From Erigeron canadensis (taxonomy: Eukaryota > Streptophyta > Magnoliopsida > Asterales > Asteraceae), in assembly GCF_010389155.1 (NCBI RefSeq), contig NC_057762.1, forward strand, positions 38,748,055 through 38,812,054: a DNA stretch of 64,000 nt. The letters are read 5' to 3'. Position 1 is the first letter of the stretch. Each line of letters starts with the position of its first letter. Shown here in pieces: positions 28,257-37,877 of the stretch. A program made the translations under genes and the position numbers. The notes under the pieces were generated by a model. The model was given only the letters and a program-made list of their open reading frames with translations, was not told the DNA's origin and searched no databases.

Positions 28257-28356
28257 TCATGGAGACAGAAGTGCTTCCTTCAAAGCATCTTCATCATATT
28301 GATCATATATCTCACGCTCCTCTGGGTAACTGAAAACCTCATATGCTTGGGTAGCT
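28257..28356 (-). pseudogene. DnaJ (ANJ1-type) single-exon relic
   Basis: On the minus strand an acceptor-like acag at about 28357 is followed by a frame reading AYEVFSYPEEREIYDQY and DEDALKEALLSP, then a stop at 28257-28259. This matches the end of the J domain and following linker of type A DnaJ co-chaperones (QAYEVLSDPEKREIYDQYG). The HPD-containing first half, the Gly/Phe region, the zinc-finger repeats and the C-terminal domain are absent nearby, and one base is missing near the exon start relative to the family. It is a fragment left by duplication or capture, without function as a chaperone. Confidence 0.7.
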
Positions 28357-28624
28357 CTGTAAACTTAAACATAAACAACACTCTATATAACAAAAAACAA
28401 TGATCATAAACACTACAATAAAAAATGAAACATAAAAGCAATCAGGGGTAACCCTTGGCACCATCAAATCAATGTTGTGTTAAACATGTAAAATTTCTTT
28501 GACAGAAATAATAGCATTCTTGGTAAATCCCTTAACAAAAATATATAATTTTTTAATATAGCGATTTAATTATGTACTAAAAATCCACCCATGTAGATTT
28601 CACCCGTTTGATCCATTTGACACA

Positions 28625-28834
28625 TCTCCATTTTAGGTATTATCTTAATTTTTCCCCTTAAAGATAGATTCTAACCCGGATTGACCAATTAATGGGTCAA
28701 GAATTTCACTCTTAGCAATAATGACTCTATCTCCATTTTAGGTATTATCTTGATTTTCCCCATTTAAGATAGATTCTAACCCGGATTGACCAGTTAATGG
28801 GTCAAGAATTTCACTCTTAGCAACAATGACTATG
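28625..28834. repeat. Two-copy 105 bp tandem duplication
   Basis: Copies at 28625-28729 and 28730-28834 are nearly identical, differing at only a handful of positions. They contain ttctaacccggattgacca and aatgggtcaagaatttcac. Their high identity indicates a recent duplication. Confidence 0.9.
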
Positions 28835-29504
28835 TAAAAACGTTGAAAAGACAGAGAATAAATGAAACAGGAGCTTAACTCAACTTTCATTTCGGATACA
28901 ACGTCATGCTTGCTTCTTGCAAACTGTAATACATCAAAGAACTTATGTGATCACATATAGGAAACCATGGGCAGGAAATGAGCACAAAGTGATATATGAA
29001 CACAATACATAGATTAATAATTTCATGAACCATAAAAACTAAAGGTAACCCGCATGGGCGGCCAGGTTGGGTAAAGGGTATGGGTCAAGTTTATCACGTG
29101 CCTCGTAGGTTTGTATGATCCGGTAGCACCTTTTGGTCCATATCTACAAACTGGAAAATATTAATGAACTTGTTAATCATGTTTTTAAAAGATTATCATT
29201 TGGTTAAGATAACAATCTAAATATTTGTAAAAACGATAAGGAGATTGTGTGGATAACAGTAGACTTTGGACAACTTCCAAGTGGATTGACACATTTTCCT
29301 TTAGGCTAAATTTTTCTTATGAACTGTTTGGATTGCATTAACCCAACTCAATCCATCATCATAAGTCAATGGGTCAAAATTTCTAAGGGTTAAACTAAGA
29401 TACCTGATTGCCAGAGAATACAATTCCTGGCCCATGGTCAACTTTCATCGATACAAATTTGTGTTTGACAACATCTACAGAAATTCTCTATGATAGAAAA
29501 GCTG

Positions 29505-29810
29505 ATAAAGGGTACCATCGTCACATTAGAACTGCATTTCTTAGTTGCGACCATTTCACTACGTGTTGCTTCAAAAACTTTACACTACCCCTAGCCTTTT
29601 GCACTTGTACCGAGGCCACTATTTAACTTATCTGGAATGGTTGACACTGGAATGAACTTTCGTGTTTTGTTCTCCTTTTGGTACCGTCGTCACATCTTGA
29701 ACTACACTTTTAGTTGCGACCACGTCACCACTTGTTGCTTCAAAAACTTTGCCTGCACCCGAGCCTTTCTCTAGACTCACTTTATCATGGGTATCCCCGC
29801 AAACCAAGGC
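29505..29810 (-). pseudogene. Decayed coding repeats, unknown protein
   Basis: Two related blocks about 185 bp apart (around 29510-29600 and 29690-29780) read on the minus strand as KVFEATSGDVVATKS and KVFEATRSEMVATKK, each followed by a ..VTTVP/VTMVP tail. Stops and frameshifts interrupt both. The shared peptide argues that this was once coding and internally repetitive. I do not recognise the family. Splice-like signals (cag acceptors and gta donors on the minus strand) occur around 29150-29405, so more relic exons may lie upstream and downstream. Confidence 0.35.
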
Positions 29811-30030
29811 TACATTCTCGCCCTCATTCTTCTACGTGTTGCTCTTTTTTTATGTTGGATTATCTTTGGTGGTACCTGAACTCTCACCGTTACCCGCTTC
29901 CAGGTTTTGCAAGTATTGGGGATCCAAAATTTAACATAAGGTTGCATCTGTTCACTTTTTTATTTTTAGATTGCGCTCTGATCGTTGCATTCAATTCTTT
30001 CATGGCCAAATTTCTCATTCATTCTTAGTG

Positions 30031-31194
30031 TTTTAAAGGTGAAAGTCGCCCCTTTAGAGGTACTTGTATAGGAGCCTGTAGAATTTGACAAATGTCAATA
30101 TGATAATAATGATTCAAACAATATGTTAAAGGACATACCGTATAACACGGGTTAACTACTATCTTGCCAACAATCTATCGATTACAAATGCAACCTTCTG
30201 TGTTATTCTTAGGTAAAACTCGTAGTAGTAGACACTTTGTTTGGCCATACACGACCCGCAGCTGTTATCGTATTCCTGATCTGCGAGACCACGGAAGTAA
30301 ACATTAATTGGGTTATAATACCTTTGTACCTATAAATTTTATAGCATAAGACTATAGTGCTTAAAACACATACATATCAAATGACATGCCAATACATCAA
30401 ACACATAGAAGAGAACATACAAAATCAGTATACTTTTACCTTTAGAACACATGAAAAATGAGTTGGTGTAAAAGTCAGGGTCATACATAAAGCAGGGTTA
30501 ATGATATAGGAAAAACCTAGTAGATTCTAGCAATGAAGTGGTTTTACCTGATTCGGTGGTTTGGTGATTGCTTTTGTATAAAGTTTCATCAATCTCTCAT
30601 TTTCTAAACAATCAACCAAATAACTTATCAAGAGATTTAAAAGTGTTAATAATATGTGTGTATATGTGAAAAGAAAGCAAAGGAACCTGATTAGAGATTT
30701 AACCGTGGCCATTCCTTCAATAAAATCCTGCATCTATATATAATATTAAACTGAATGAATAGACATTAGGGATTTTGATTAGGAAATAAAAAATTGTGAT
30801 CAAATAAATATACATATATGAGGGAACAGATGGATTACTCGTGTATCCATGCTCATTAATGAAATATGCCATTAGACTCAATCTTTCAACAACAAAGGTA
30901 GTAAATCGGCGACCCTTCACACACCATAAAACTTTTATATATATAGATAGAAGCTGAAACATCATTCAATAATAATAATCAATTCATGCACATATATACA
31001 TTACAGTAATAATAATCAAACCCTCAACATTTATACTGCACTAAAATCAAACCCACAAATTTACTGCAGCTCGAGATAATGAAGATGCAAATCATAAATT
31101 CTTAGTAAATTAAATTAAACCCTAATCAATTCATAATCTTGCAGCATTGATTCTACTCTTATAACTTTAGATAGATATATAAGATATTAAACAA
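30031..31194. other. Intergenic DNA, no gene seen
   Basis: Short minus-strand frames (30527-30733 and 30717-30965) overlap in different frames and have no recognised features. Confidence 0.4.
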
Positions 31195-31673
31195 CGAGAC
31201 AAAGTATCCGCGCTTTGCGGCGGTACAATAGTGGGGGGCGATAGATCATATAGTGTAATGGTGGGGGCGATAGGTCATAGAGTGTGATAGGTCATAGAAT
31301 GTGATATGTCATAGAGTGTGATAGTTAAATGCCTTAACCGTATGATTTTGCCCTCGGAATTAAAAATTCGTCAAAAGTATGTCGAATGACATCTCTAATG
31401 AAAGATCATGAAATTTTAAGAGTATCCATATAATTTTTATAATTTATCGATGTACGGTTTTTGAGATACACTATTTTGAATAAATTAGATGAATAAAATG
31501 ATTTATGGATAAAAGAGAAAAATGAGTGGTTGAGATTTTGAGGAGTGAGAAAAATGATTTGTTGAGATGTATATAGATGTATTGTACGTTATATATTATT
31601 AAGTATACATTTTTGAAAAGTTGAAAAGTTGAAAAAATTTACAGAAAACAAATACTTTATAATGTAGTAGAGA
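31195..31673 (-). mobile_element. Short non-autonomous Helitron-like element
   Basis: On the minus strand the element begins A|TCTCTACTACATTATAAAG (5' end at 31673), the form seen in plant Helitrons. It ends with a GC-rich stretch GCCGCAAAGCGCGG, ten bases, CTCG and then T (3' end at 31195). Length is 479 bp with no coding capacity. The interior (31330-31480) matches, in reverse, 45840-46060 of the plus-strand element at 45642, including cgaaggta-like and catctctaatgaaag words. The CTCG end differs from the canonical CTRR. Confidence 0.65.
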
Positions 31674-33192
31674 TTAACACAAGACTACCAGAGTTTCTTA
31701 TATGTGAATTCATCTATAGTCTTGGGCACTTGGGCATAGTGGTTGACTCGTAATTTTTGACTCGTAACTCGAAACATGACTCGACTCTTAACTTTTTGAC
31801 TCGTGACTCAGAACATGATTCAACTCGTAAGAGTCAAGACATTTTTAAGTATTACATAATATAATATAATTATATATATGTGATGTCTTTAGAAGCAAAA
31901 TATAAGCTCGTTATCTTAATAAATTTACTAAAATATTACATATTCAATAGTTATGAGATATAAACTTCAATTTATCTCCAAATTCGCAATTAAATGATTA
32001 AAACTAAATAGATAACACGCAAAATAATGTAGCAAAATAAGTATGATATATAATATAACCATAATATCAAACTACAATAATTATAAGTTTGCGAGTCGTT
32101 ACTCAGTCCAAGCTCAAACAGCGACTCGTAAGAATCGACTCATGACTCGTAAGAGTTTAAGAAGTATGCTTGGGCTACTAAAAGATACGAGTAATACGGA
32201 GTATACGTTAATTGGCTTTGTGTTAAGCCGAATATGTTAATTGGCTTTGTAATTAGAAATATCAGCCTCAAAAGCCTTTTTCCAATGACGAATAACAAAC
32301 CCAGAAATGAAAAAGAAAAAATATTCGCATTCCAACAAGTCAACAAGAATACTTGTTTATAACATTTTTCAGTTTAATAATATATATTTATATGCAATGC
32401 AATTCTCACTTATCCAATTATATCGCTACCAAATCGAATAAAACATTCAGATGACATAACAGAAAAAAAAAACAAAAAGAGAGAGAAATGTTCGATTTTT
32501 TCTCTACGTACTTTTACTTTCTAACTACATGTTCCATGAGATGTCAATTGTCATATTACAATTTTGGACTATATGTCATACACATCATAGAGCTGTGTGT
32601 TAGATACTTAAATGGATGGTAAAAGTAAAACAATATAATGTTACATGTTACACTTAAAATGAAGCTTATTGAGCTTATTCTGTTTGTAGATTGCCAAGTG
32701 TTCAGTAGTGTGTTTGAAAAGGTCAACTTTTAGCTTTTTATCTTATATGAGACAACATGATCGGGATGCATGTCTCCACTCTTGTTCATCTCTGAGAACA
32801 CCCAATGACCCAAATGTGTACAAGCAATATTATTTTGTGATGGCGAGTTCTAATATGTCGTCCTTTGAGTCATATACTCATATATTGTCATTTGCTCGTT
32901 TATCGATCTTTTGTTCTTAATTGCCACGAAAGTGCATGGCACCATTGAAGACTTCCATAATCGATATCGGTTTTAAAGCTAAGCGGTATTGGTTTTCCAG
33001 ATTGTGGAGATTATTAGAGTTAGAAAATATTGTGAATCGATATTGGTTTTTGAGCTATGCAGTGAAGGAGAGAGTGAAGAAATCGTTTTTTTTTTACAAG
33101 CCATTGTTATCTCCCATAGCTAGCTTGCTTTTAAGTTGGTAAGACAGTCACAATTTGCTATTTTATTTATTCAAAACATTCAGTTTATATAA
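31674..33192. other. Intergenic DNA, no gene seen
   Basis: The stretch 31740-32160 holds dispersed actcgtaa / gactcgtaag words on both strands, a degenerate repeat. Short frames at 32708-33142 are not supported by any recognised feature. Confidence 0.4.
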
Positions 33193-33247
33193 GACATCAG
33201 AGAAACTTTATCATATAATAGTGAAATCTTGCACGTACCTTAGAGAA
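33193..33247 (-). repeat. Left half of SINE-like repeat split by LTR element
   Basis: These bases continue on the far side of the LTR retrotransposon at 44428-44552. Together they match the order of blocks in the copy at 8541-8735. The last five bases, GAGAA (33243-33247), are the target-site duplication. Confidence 0.5.
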
Positions 33248-33867
33248 TGATGACGTAACATTTCATGAGTTTCGTCTTGGAAGCAGAACCTCCAGTAAGG
33301 AAGCACAAGCTTCATCTGGAGCCAACTAATTAGAAGGATCACCAAAGCAGAATTCTTAATGGGTAAGAAAAGGTATAGGTTATTAACCAAGGGACAACCC
33401 CAATACTCGAGGGACCACCCACAGGTGATAGCCTTGAGTTTGGTCACCCCCATTACATGATGGATAATACCATTGCCCTATCAGAGCTGGTTATTATCCA
33501 CATCCCATTTGCCTATAAATACCACATGTTCACCAACAGTAAATCATTCACTTCTTTCACTATTCCAATATTTACTCTCTTGCTTTCTCTCTCTAAACAT
33601 AAATATCATACGTTATATTCTGCTTCATCCGGGGTTTGGTTCCAACCAAACCGTGGCGTATAATTCTACTCCTAACAAGGATTGAATTACCAAGAGGGAA
33701 TCGCCACCCGAAGGAGGATTCCCCTTCGGCCCTTCTAACGATTGTGTGTTCCACCGTGTGCAGTTCATCCTTCATTCACCAAGAGGGACCAGACTACACC
33801 TGGTCCATCCTAAAGTAAGAACCAGACTTTACCTGGTCCATCCCGAAGTAGGTCCATTACTTCATCA
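33248..33867 (+). repeat. 5' LTR of Tat retrotransposon
   Basis: Begins TGATGACG and ends TTCATCA, giving TG..CA ends. A TATA box (TATAAATA, 33514-33521) should start the genomic transcript. It is 620 bp, the same length as the 3' LTR. Confidence 0.95.
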
Positions 33868-33869
33868 AG

Positions 33870-33887
33870 TGGCGCCATCCGTGGGAC
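33870..33887 (+). promoter_or_regulatory. Primer-binding site
   Basis: TGGCGCCATCCGTGGG begins two bases after the 5' LTR. The first seven bases complement a tRNA 3' end in CCA (GGCGCCA), as in tRNA-Asp-primed gypsy elements. The exact tRNA is uncertain because the match to plant tRNA-Asp appears to fail after seven or eight bases. Confidence 0.75.
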
Positions 33888-33929
33888 CCCAACACTTGTA
33901 AAGTCACAAGTTCGGGTTCACTTGCATCG

Positions 33930-34976
33930 ATGGAACTCACACCACCCTTTGAACCAGATCCTTCGAGGACCACTAATGCTGCTCCGGACCAGACGGAGGT
34001 TGAGACCCCTGGTCCACAAGGTCCACCTCCTTCCCAACATGTGGTTCACGCCGAAGGTCCCGGCACCTCTAAGGATCTAGATCCAATCATTCCAGAGTTC
34101 ATAAGAAGCAACTTTGCTACTCTAAGCATGATGATGCACAATTATATGAAGGAAGATGTAGCTCCGACGAGGTTGCGCTTCGGAGAAGAAACCCCAATTC
34201 GATCAAGTAGGGACCATCAAGTTCCAAATCATAACATCGGTGGTCCATCAGAAGGGTTTGTCACACCCAATGCACCGATGAGGGGTCACACCCAATTGAT
34301 AGAACCACCTCCTGGTACATCTGGTACTTATGTATTCATACCCACAAGGAAGGAAACGCCTCTCATTGAAGCAGAAGACTTGTCGGCACCTTATTGCCCC
34401 ACATCAGCTTCTAAATTCACCAAAAGAATATCTGATTTCCAGTTTCCCTCCAAGATTAAAATGCCATCTAATGTGAAAATGTATGATGGTACCACAGATC
34501 CAGATGACCACATGGGAGTATTCTCTGGCGCGGCCAAGGTGGAACAATGGTCCATGCCTGTGTGGTGCCACATGTTTGGCCAAACTCTTTCTGGTTCTGC
34601 CCGAGTTTGGTATGATAGTTTAGCAGGAGGGAGCATTGATAGCTTTGAAGAATTGAGGTAAAAATTTCTCACTCACTTCATGGTTCAACAAAAATACACC
34701 CGAAACCCGATGGAAGTCCATAACATTCGTCAAAGAGAAAATGAAAGCCTCACCGCATTTATGGAAAGGTACAATTTGGAAAGTATGCGGATCTTGGGAG
34801 CAAGTGAAACCATGTGGGTGTCAGGTTTTATGCATGGCATCAAATCCAAGCAATTGATAGAAAAATTAAATACAAAGGTTCCTGATACTGTGAAAGAAAT
34901 GATGGAAGTGGTTAAAGCTCACATTAGAGCAAAAGAAGCTATCACAGCTGCAAAGTTAGATGAAGCACCAGACTGA
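33930..34976 (+). pseudogene. gag: Retrotransposon gag, interrupted by stops
   Basis: Gag builds the virus-like particle that packages element RNA. From the ATG at 33930 the frame has a low-complexity Pro-rich start. It then shows the conserved Tat gag core (KMYDGTTDPDDHMGVF..; W..F.Q.L.G.AR.WY; F..LR.KF) and the RE.ESL..F..R..LE segment. A TAA at 34659-34661 cuts it. The same frame resumes and ends at TGA (34974-34976), and the frame then runs on in phase into the zinc-knuckle/protease part at 35079. Neither break involves an indel; each is a single-codon change compatible with C-to-T in a CAA or CGA codon. Gag and pol were evidently one reading frame. Confidence 0.85.
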
Positions 34977-35078
34977 CGCAACAACAAGCAATCACGCCAA
35001 TTCAATAATAGAAGGGCATATACCTCCTCCACCGAGAGGTCTGAGCGTCGTCAAAATACTCCTTATTCTCCAGCTAAT

Positions 35079-37844
35079 GTGAGGCAGCATGAACATTATA
35101 CCGCTTTAATCAAAACACCGGCCGAAATTTTGGCCACCGAAGATGCACGAGTTGGTTTCATTCGACCCCGACCAATGATGGGGGATCCTAATAAGAGGAA
35201 TGAGCAGTATTGTGAGTTCCACTCTGACAAAGGGCATCACACCAATGATTGCTGGCAATTGAAAAGGCAGATAGAAGATGCCGTGAAATCTGGTCAGTTG
35301 GCCCATTTAGTAAGAGAAATTAAAGAGGAGAATAAAGGTGCAAGAGGTGGGAGACAAAGTGGCTCCCGGAACAAAGAAAGAGACAACAGAGGAAAGATGA
35401 AAGAGGTTCAGATGTTTGGAAGGAGTCAAATGGGGGAGTCAAGGAAAAGAAAGATACCTGAAAGTTGGATGAACGCTCCCATCACATTCCCTCCCCCCGG
35501 AATGGTGGATTTGACTGCCAATCCAATGATCATCACAGGAATCATCAGGGATCAAAGGATCCATCGTATTTATATCGATGGAGGTGCATCTGTTGAGCTG
35601 ATGTATGAACATTGCTTCCTCCAGCTCCCTGCTCAAACCAGACAGTTAATGACAAGGGCTGAGGCACCATTAGTGGGATTTGCAGGGGAGGTCGTGTGGC
35701 CCCTTTGGCAAATTCTTTTGCTTATTACATTGGGGGAACCTCCATTATGTCGAACTGAAGAAATGGATTTCGTGGTAGTAAGAGCTCCATCATCAAGATA
35801 CAATATAATAATAGGAAGGTCAGGGATGAGAACTTTGGGAGCAGTAATTTCCACTCCGCATGCAGAAATGAGATTCCCAACCCCGTGGGGAGTAGCCATT
35901 GTAAGGGCTGAAATGGCAAAGGTAGATGAATGCCAACGAATTGAAGAAGATGACTTAAAATTTACTGAGGAATCTCGTAATGTGAAAGAAGAAAGGGTAA
36001 TGATTCACCCTCATTACCCGGACCAACTCGTTACCATTGGAGCTGAGCTATCTCGAAGAACAAAGGAAAGGTTGGTAGAGTTTCTAAAAAGAAACAAAGA
36101 TGTTTTTGCATGGGAACCATCAGACATGGTGGGGATCCCTCGGAGTGTCATAGAGCATCGGTTAAACGTTCATTCAAATGTTGAACCAAAAGTGCAAAAG
36201 AAAAGAACTCTTGCTCCCGAAAGAAGCAGGGCTGCCCTTCAAGAAGTAAGGCAGCTAGTAGAGGCAGATATTCTGAGGGAGGTAAGATACCAAACTTGGG
36301 TTGCTAACCCTGTGATGGTGAAAAAAAGAGATAACTCATGGAGGATGTGCGTGGACTTCAAAGATATAAATAAAGCATGTCCTAAAGACTGCTATCCACT
36401 TCCCAATATTGATGAGAAGATTGAGGCTCTTGTGGCATTCAAGTGGAAATGTTTCCTTGATGCATACAAGGGATACCATCAAATCCAAATGGCTGAAGAA
36501 GATGAAGATAAAATGGCCTTTTATACTGATGTTGGTCCATTCTGTTATAAGAAGATGCCCTTTGGACTCAAAAACGCTGGAGCAACATATCAGCGAATGA
36601 TAGATAAAGTGTTTGGTCCCCAAGTTGGGAGAAACATGGAGGCATACGTAGATGATTTGGTGCTTAAAAGCAAGACTGAAGAAATGATGATGAGAGTTAT
36701 AGATGAAACTTTTTGCAGGTTGAGAAGCATCAACATGAAGCTGAACCCGAAGAAATGCTCCTTCGGGATGGTTGAAGGTAGGTTCCTCGGGCACATGATA
36801 ACAGAGGAAGGGATGATGGCCAACCCAGATAAGATAGAGGCAATCCAAAAAATGGTTTCTCCTAAATCCATCAAGGACGTGCAAAGGTTGAATGGGAGGT
36901 TAGCAGCCTTTAACCGTTATTTGGCACGATCAGCAAAAAGATCTTTACCTTTTTTCCAAACGTTGAAGCAATGTGTCAATAAAAGTGATTTTCATTGGAC
37001 GAAAGAGGCTGAAGAATCATTTCAAAAGATTAAAGAATACTTGAAAGAGCTCCCTATGTTAACTGCTCCAGAACTGGGAGAAACATTAGTATTGTACTTG
37101 GCAGCTTCAGAAAGTGCCATAAGTGCAGTACTCCTAATTGAAAGAAGAAAGAAGCAAGTGCCTATCTTCTTTGTAAGTAGGGCCTTGCAAGCCGCTGAAT
37201 TAAATTACCAACCATTGGAAAAGCTAGCCTTGGCTCTGGTCCATGCAGCTAGAAGAATGAAAAGATATTTTCAATCAAATCCAATTGTAGTAATCACAGA
37301 CCAGCCCATACGCCAAGTCTTGGATCGTCCGGAAATATCGGGACGTTTAGCCAAATGGGCGATTGAATTGGGGGAATTTGGGATTGAATACCGTGCCAGG
37401 AGCACAATGAGGGGACAAATACTAGCTGACTTCATATCAGAAATGCCAATGGCTGAAACAAAAGAAAAGATAATTCAGCTCCCCTCAGATGATTCAAACA
37501 AGGAAGCTAAAGTTCCAAAATGGAAGCTTCACACAGATGGAGCTTCAAGCAGTGAAGGGGCTGGTGCAGGTATGGTGCTAGTTGGTCCAAAAGGAGAAGA
37601 GTTTAGCTATGCCTTAAGATTTGATTTCCCAGCTACTAATAATGAAGCTGAGTATGAAGCACTACTTGCGGGAATGAGAATAGCAAAGAAGCTAAATGTT
37701 AACAGACTAAAGGTGTATGTAGATTCAAAGTTAGTGGCCAACCAAGTCAATGGAGTGTATGAAGCAAAAGATGAAAAAATGGAGCAATACTTGGAAAAAA
37801 TAAAAAGGAAAGTAGAAGGCTTTGAATACTTCAAGATCAAATAG
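35079..37844 (+). CDS. pol: Pol: protease, RT, RNase H, aRNH
   Basis: A 921-codon open frame, in phase with gag. It contains a CCHC-like knuckle (about residues 45-58, C..FH....GH.T..C), an aspartic protease site DGGAS (167-171) and reverse transcriptase with the YVDD catalytic box (about 525-528). A connection-type first RNase H (region around 670-760) follows, in which the catalytic motifs look degenerate. A second, archaeal-type RNase H starts at HTDGAS (about 817) with downstream NNEAEYEALLAGM and VYVDSK acidic sites. Two RNase H domains are the hallmark of Tat-lineage elements. The frame ends at TAG (37842-37844) just before the aRNH/integrase junction; the same frame resumes at once, so this is a third nonsense change. 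Confidence 0.92.
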   Translation: MRQHEHYTALIKTPAEILATEDARVGFIRPRPMMGDPNKRNEQYCEFHSDKGHHTNDCWQLKRQIEDAVKSGQLAHLVREIKEENKGARGGRQSGSRNKERDNRGKMKEVQMFGRSQMGESRKRKIPESWMNAPITFPPPGMVDLTANPMIITGIIRDQRIHRIYIDGGASVELMYEHCFLQLPAQTRQLMTRAEAPLVGFAGEVVWPLWQILLLITLGEPPLCRTEEMDFVVVRAPSSRYNIIIGRSGMRTLGAVISTPHAEMRFPTPWGVAIVRAEMAKVDECQRIEEDDLKFTEESRNVKEERVMIHPHYPDQLVTIGAELSRRTKERLVEFLKRNKDVFAWEPSDMVGIPRSVIEHRLNVHSNVEPKVQKKRTLAPERSRAALQEVRQLVEADILREVRYQTWVANPVMVKKRDNSWRMCVDFKDINKACPKDCYPLPNIDEKIEALVAFKWKCFLDAYKGYHQIQMAEEDEDKMAFYTDVGPFCYKKMPFGLKNAGATYQRMIDKVFGPQVGRNMEAYVDDLVLKSKTEEMMMRVIDETFCRLRSINMKLNPKKCSFGMVEGRFLGHMITEEGMMANPDKIEAIQKMVSPKSIKDVQRLNGRLAAFNRYLARSAKRSLPFFQTLKQCVNKSDFHWTKEAEESFQKIKEYLKELPMLTAPELGETLVLYLAASESAISAVLLIERRKKQVPIFFVSRALQAAELNYQPLEKLALALVHAARRMKRYFQSNPIVVITDQPIRQVLDRPEISGRLAKWAIELGEFGIEYRARSTMRGQILADFISEMPMAETKEKIIQLPSDDSNKEAKVPKWKLHTDGASSSEGAGAGMVLVGPKGEEFSYALRFDFPATNNEAEYEALLAGMRIAKKLNVNRLKVYVDSKLVANQVNGVYEAKDEKMEQYLEKIKRKVEGFEYFKIK

Positions 37845-37877
37845 ATCCCGAGATATCAAAATAAAAAGGCGGATGTC

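Noticed and set aside
29408..30028. Plus-strand frames of 61-104 codons as genes
   Set aside because: The minus strand shows the conserved repeat peptide, so the plus-strand frames are probably fortuitous.
33457..33685. Short frames within the LTRs (also 44012-44373)
   Set aside because: They recur in both LTRs because the LTRs are copies, and they have no recognisable product.
36336..36884. 182-codon minus-strand frame inside pol
   Set aside because: It is a shadow of the reverse transcriptase frame and has no conserved motif.
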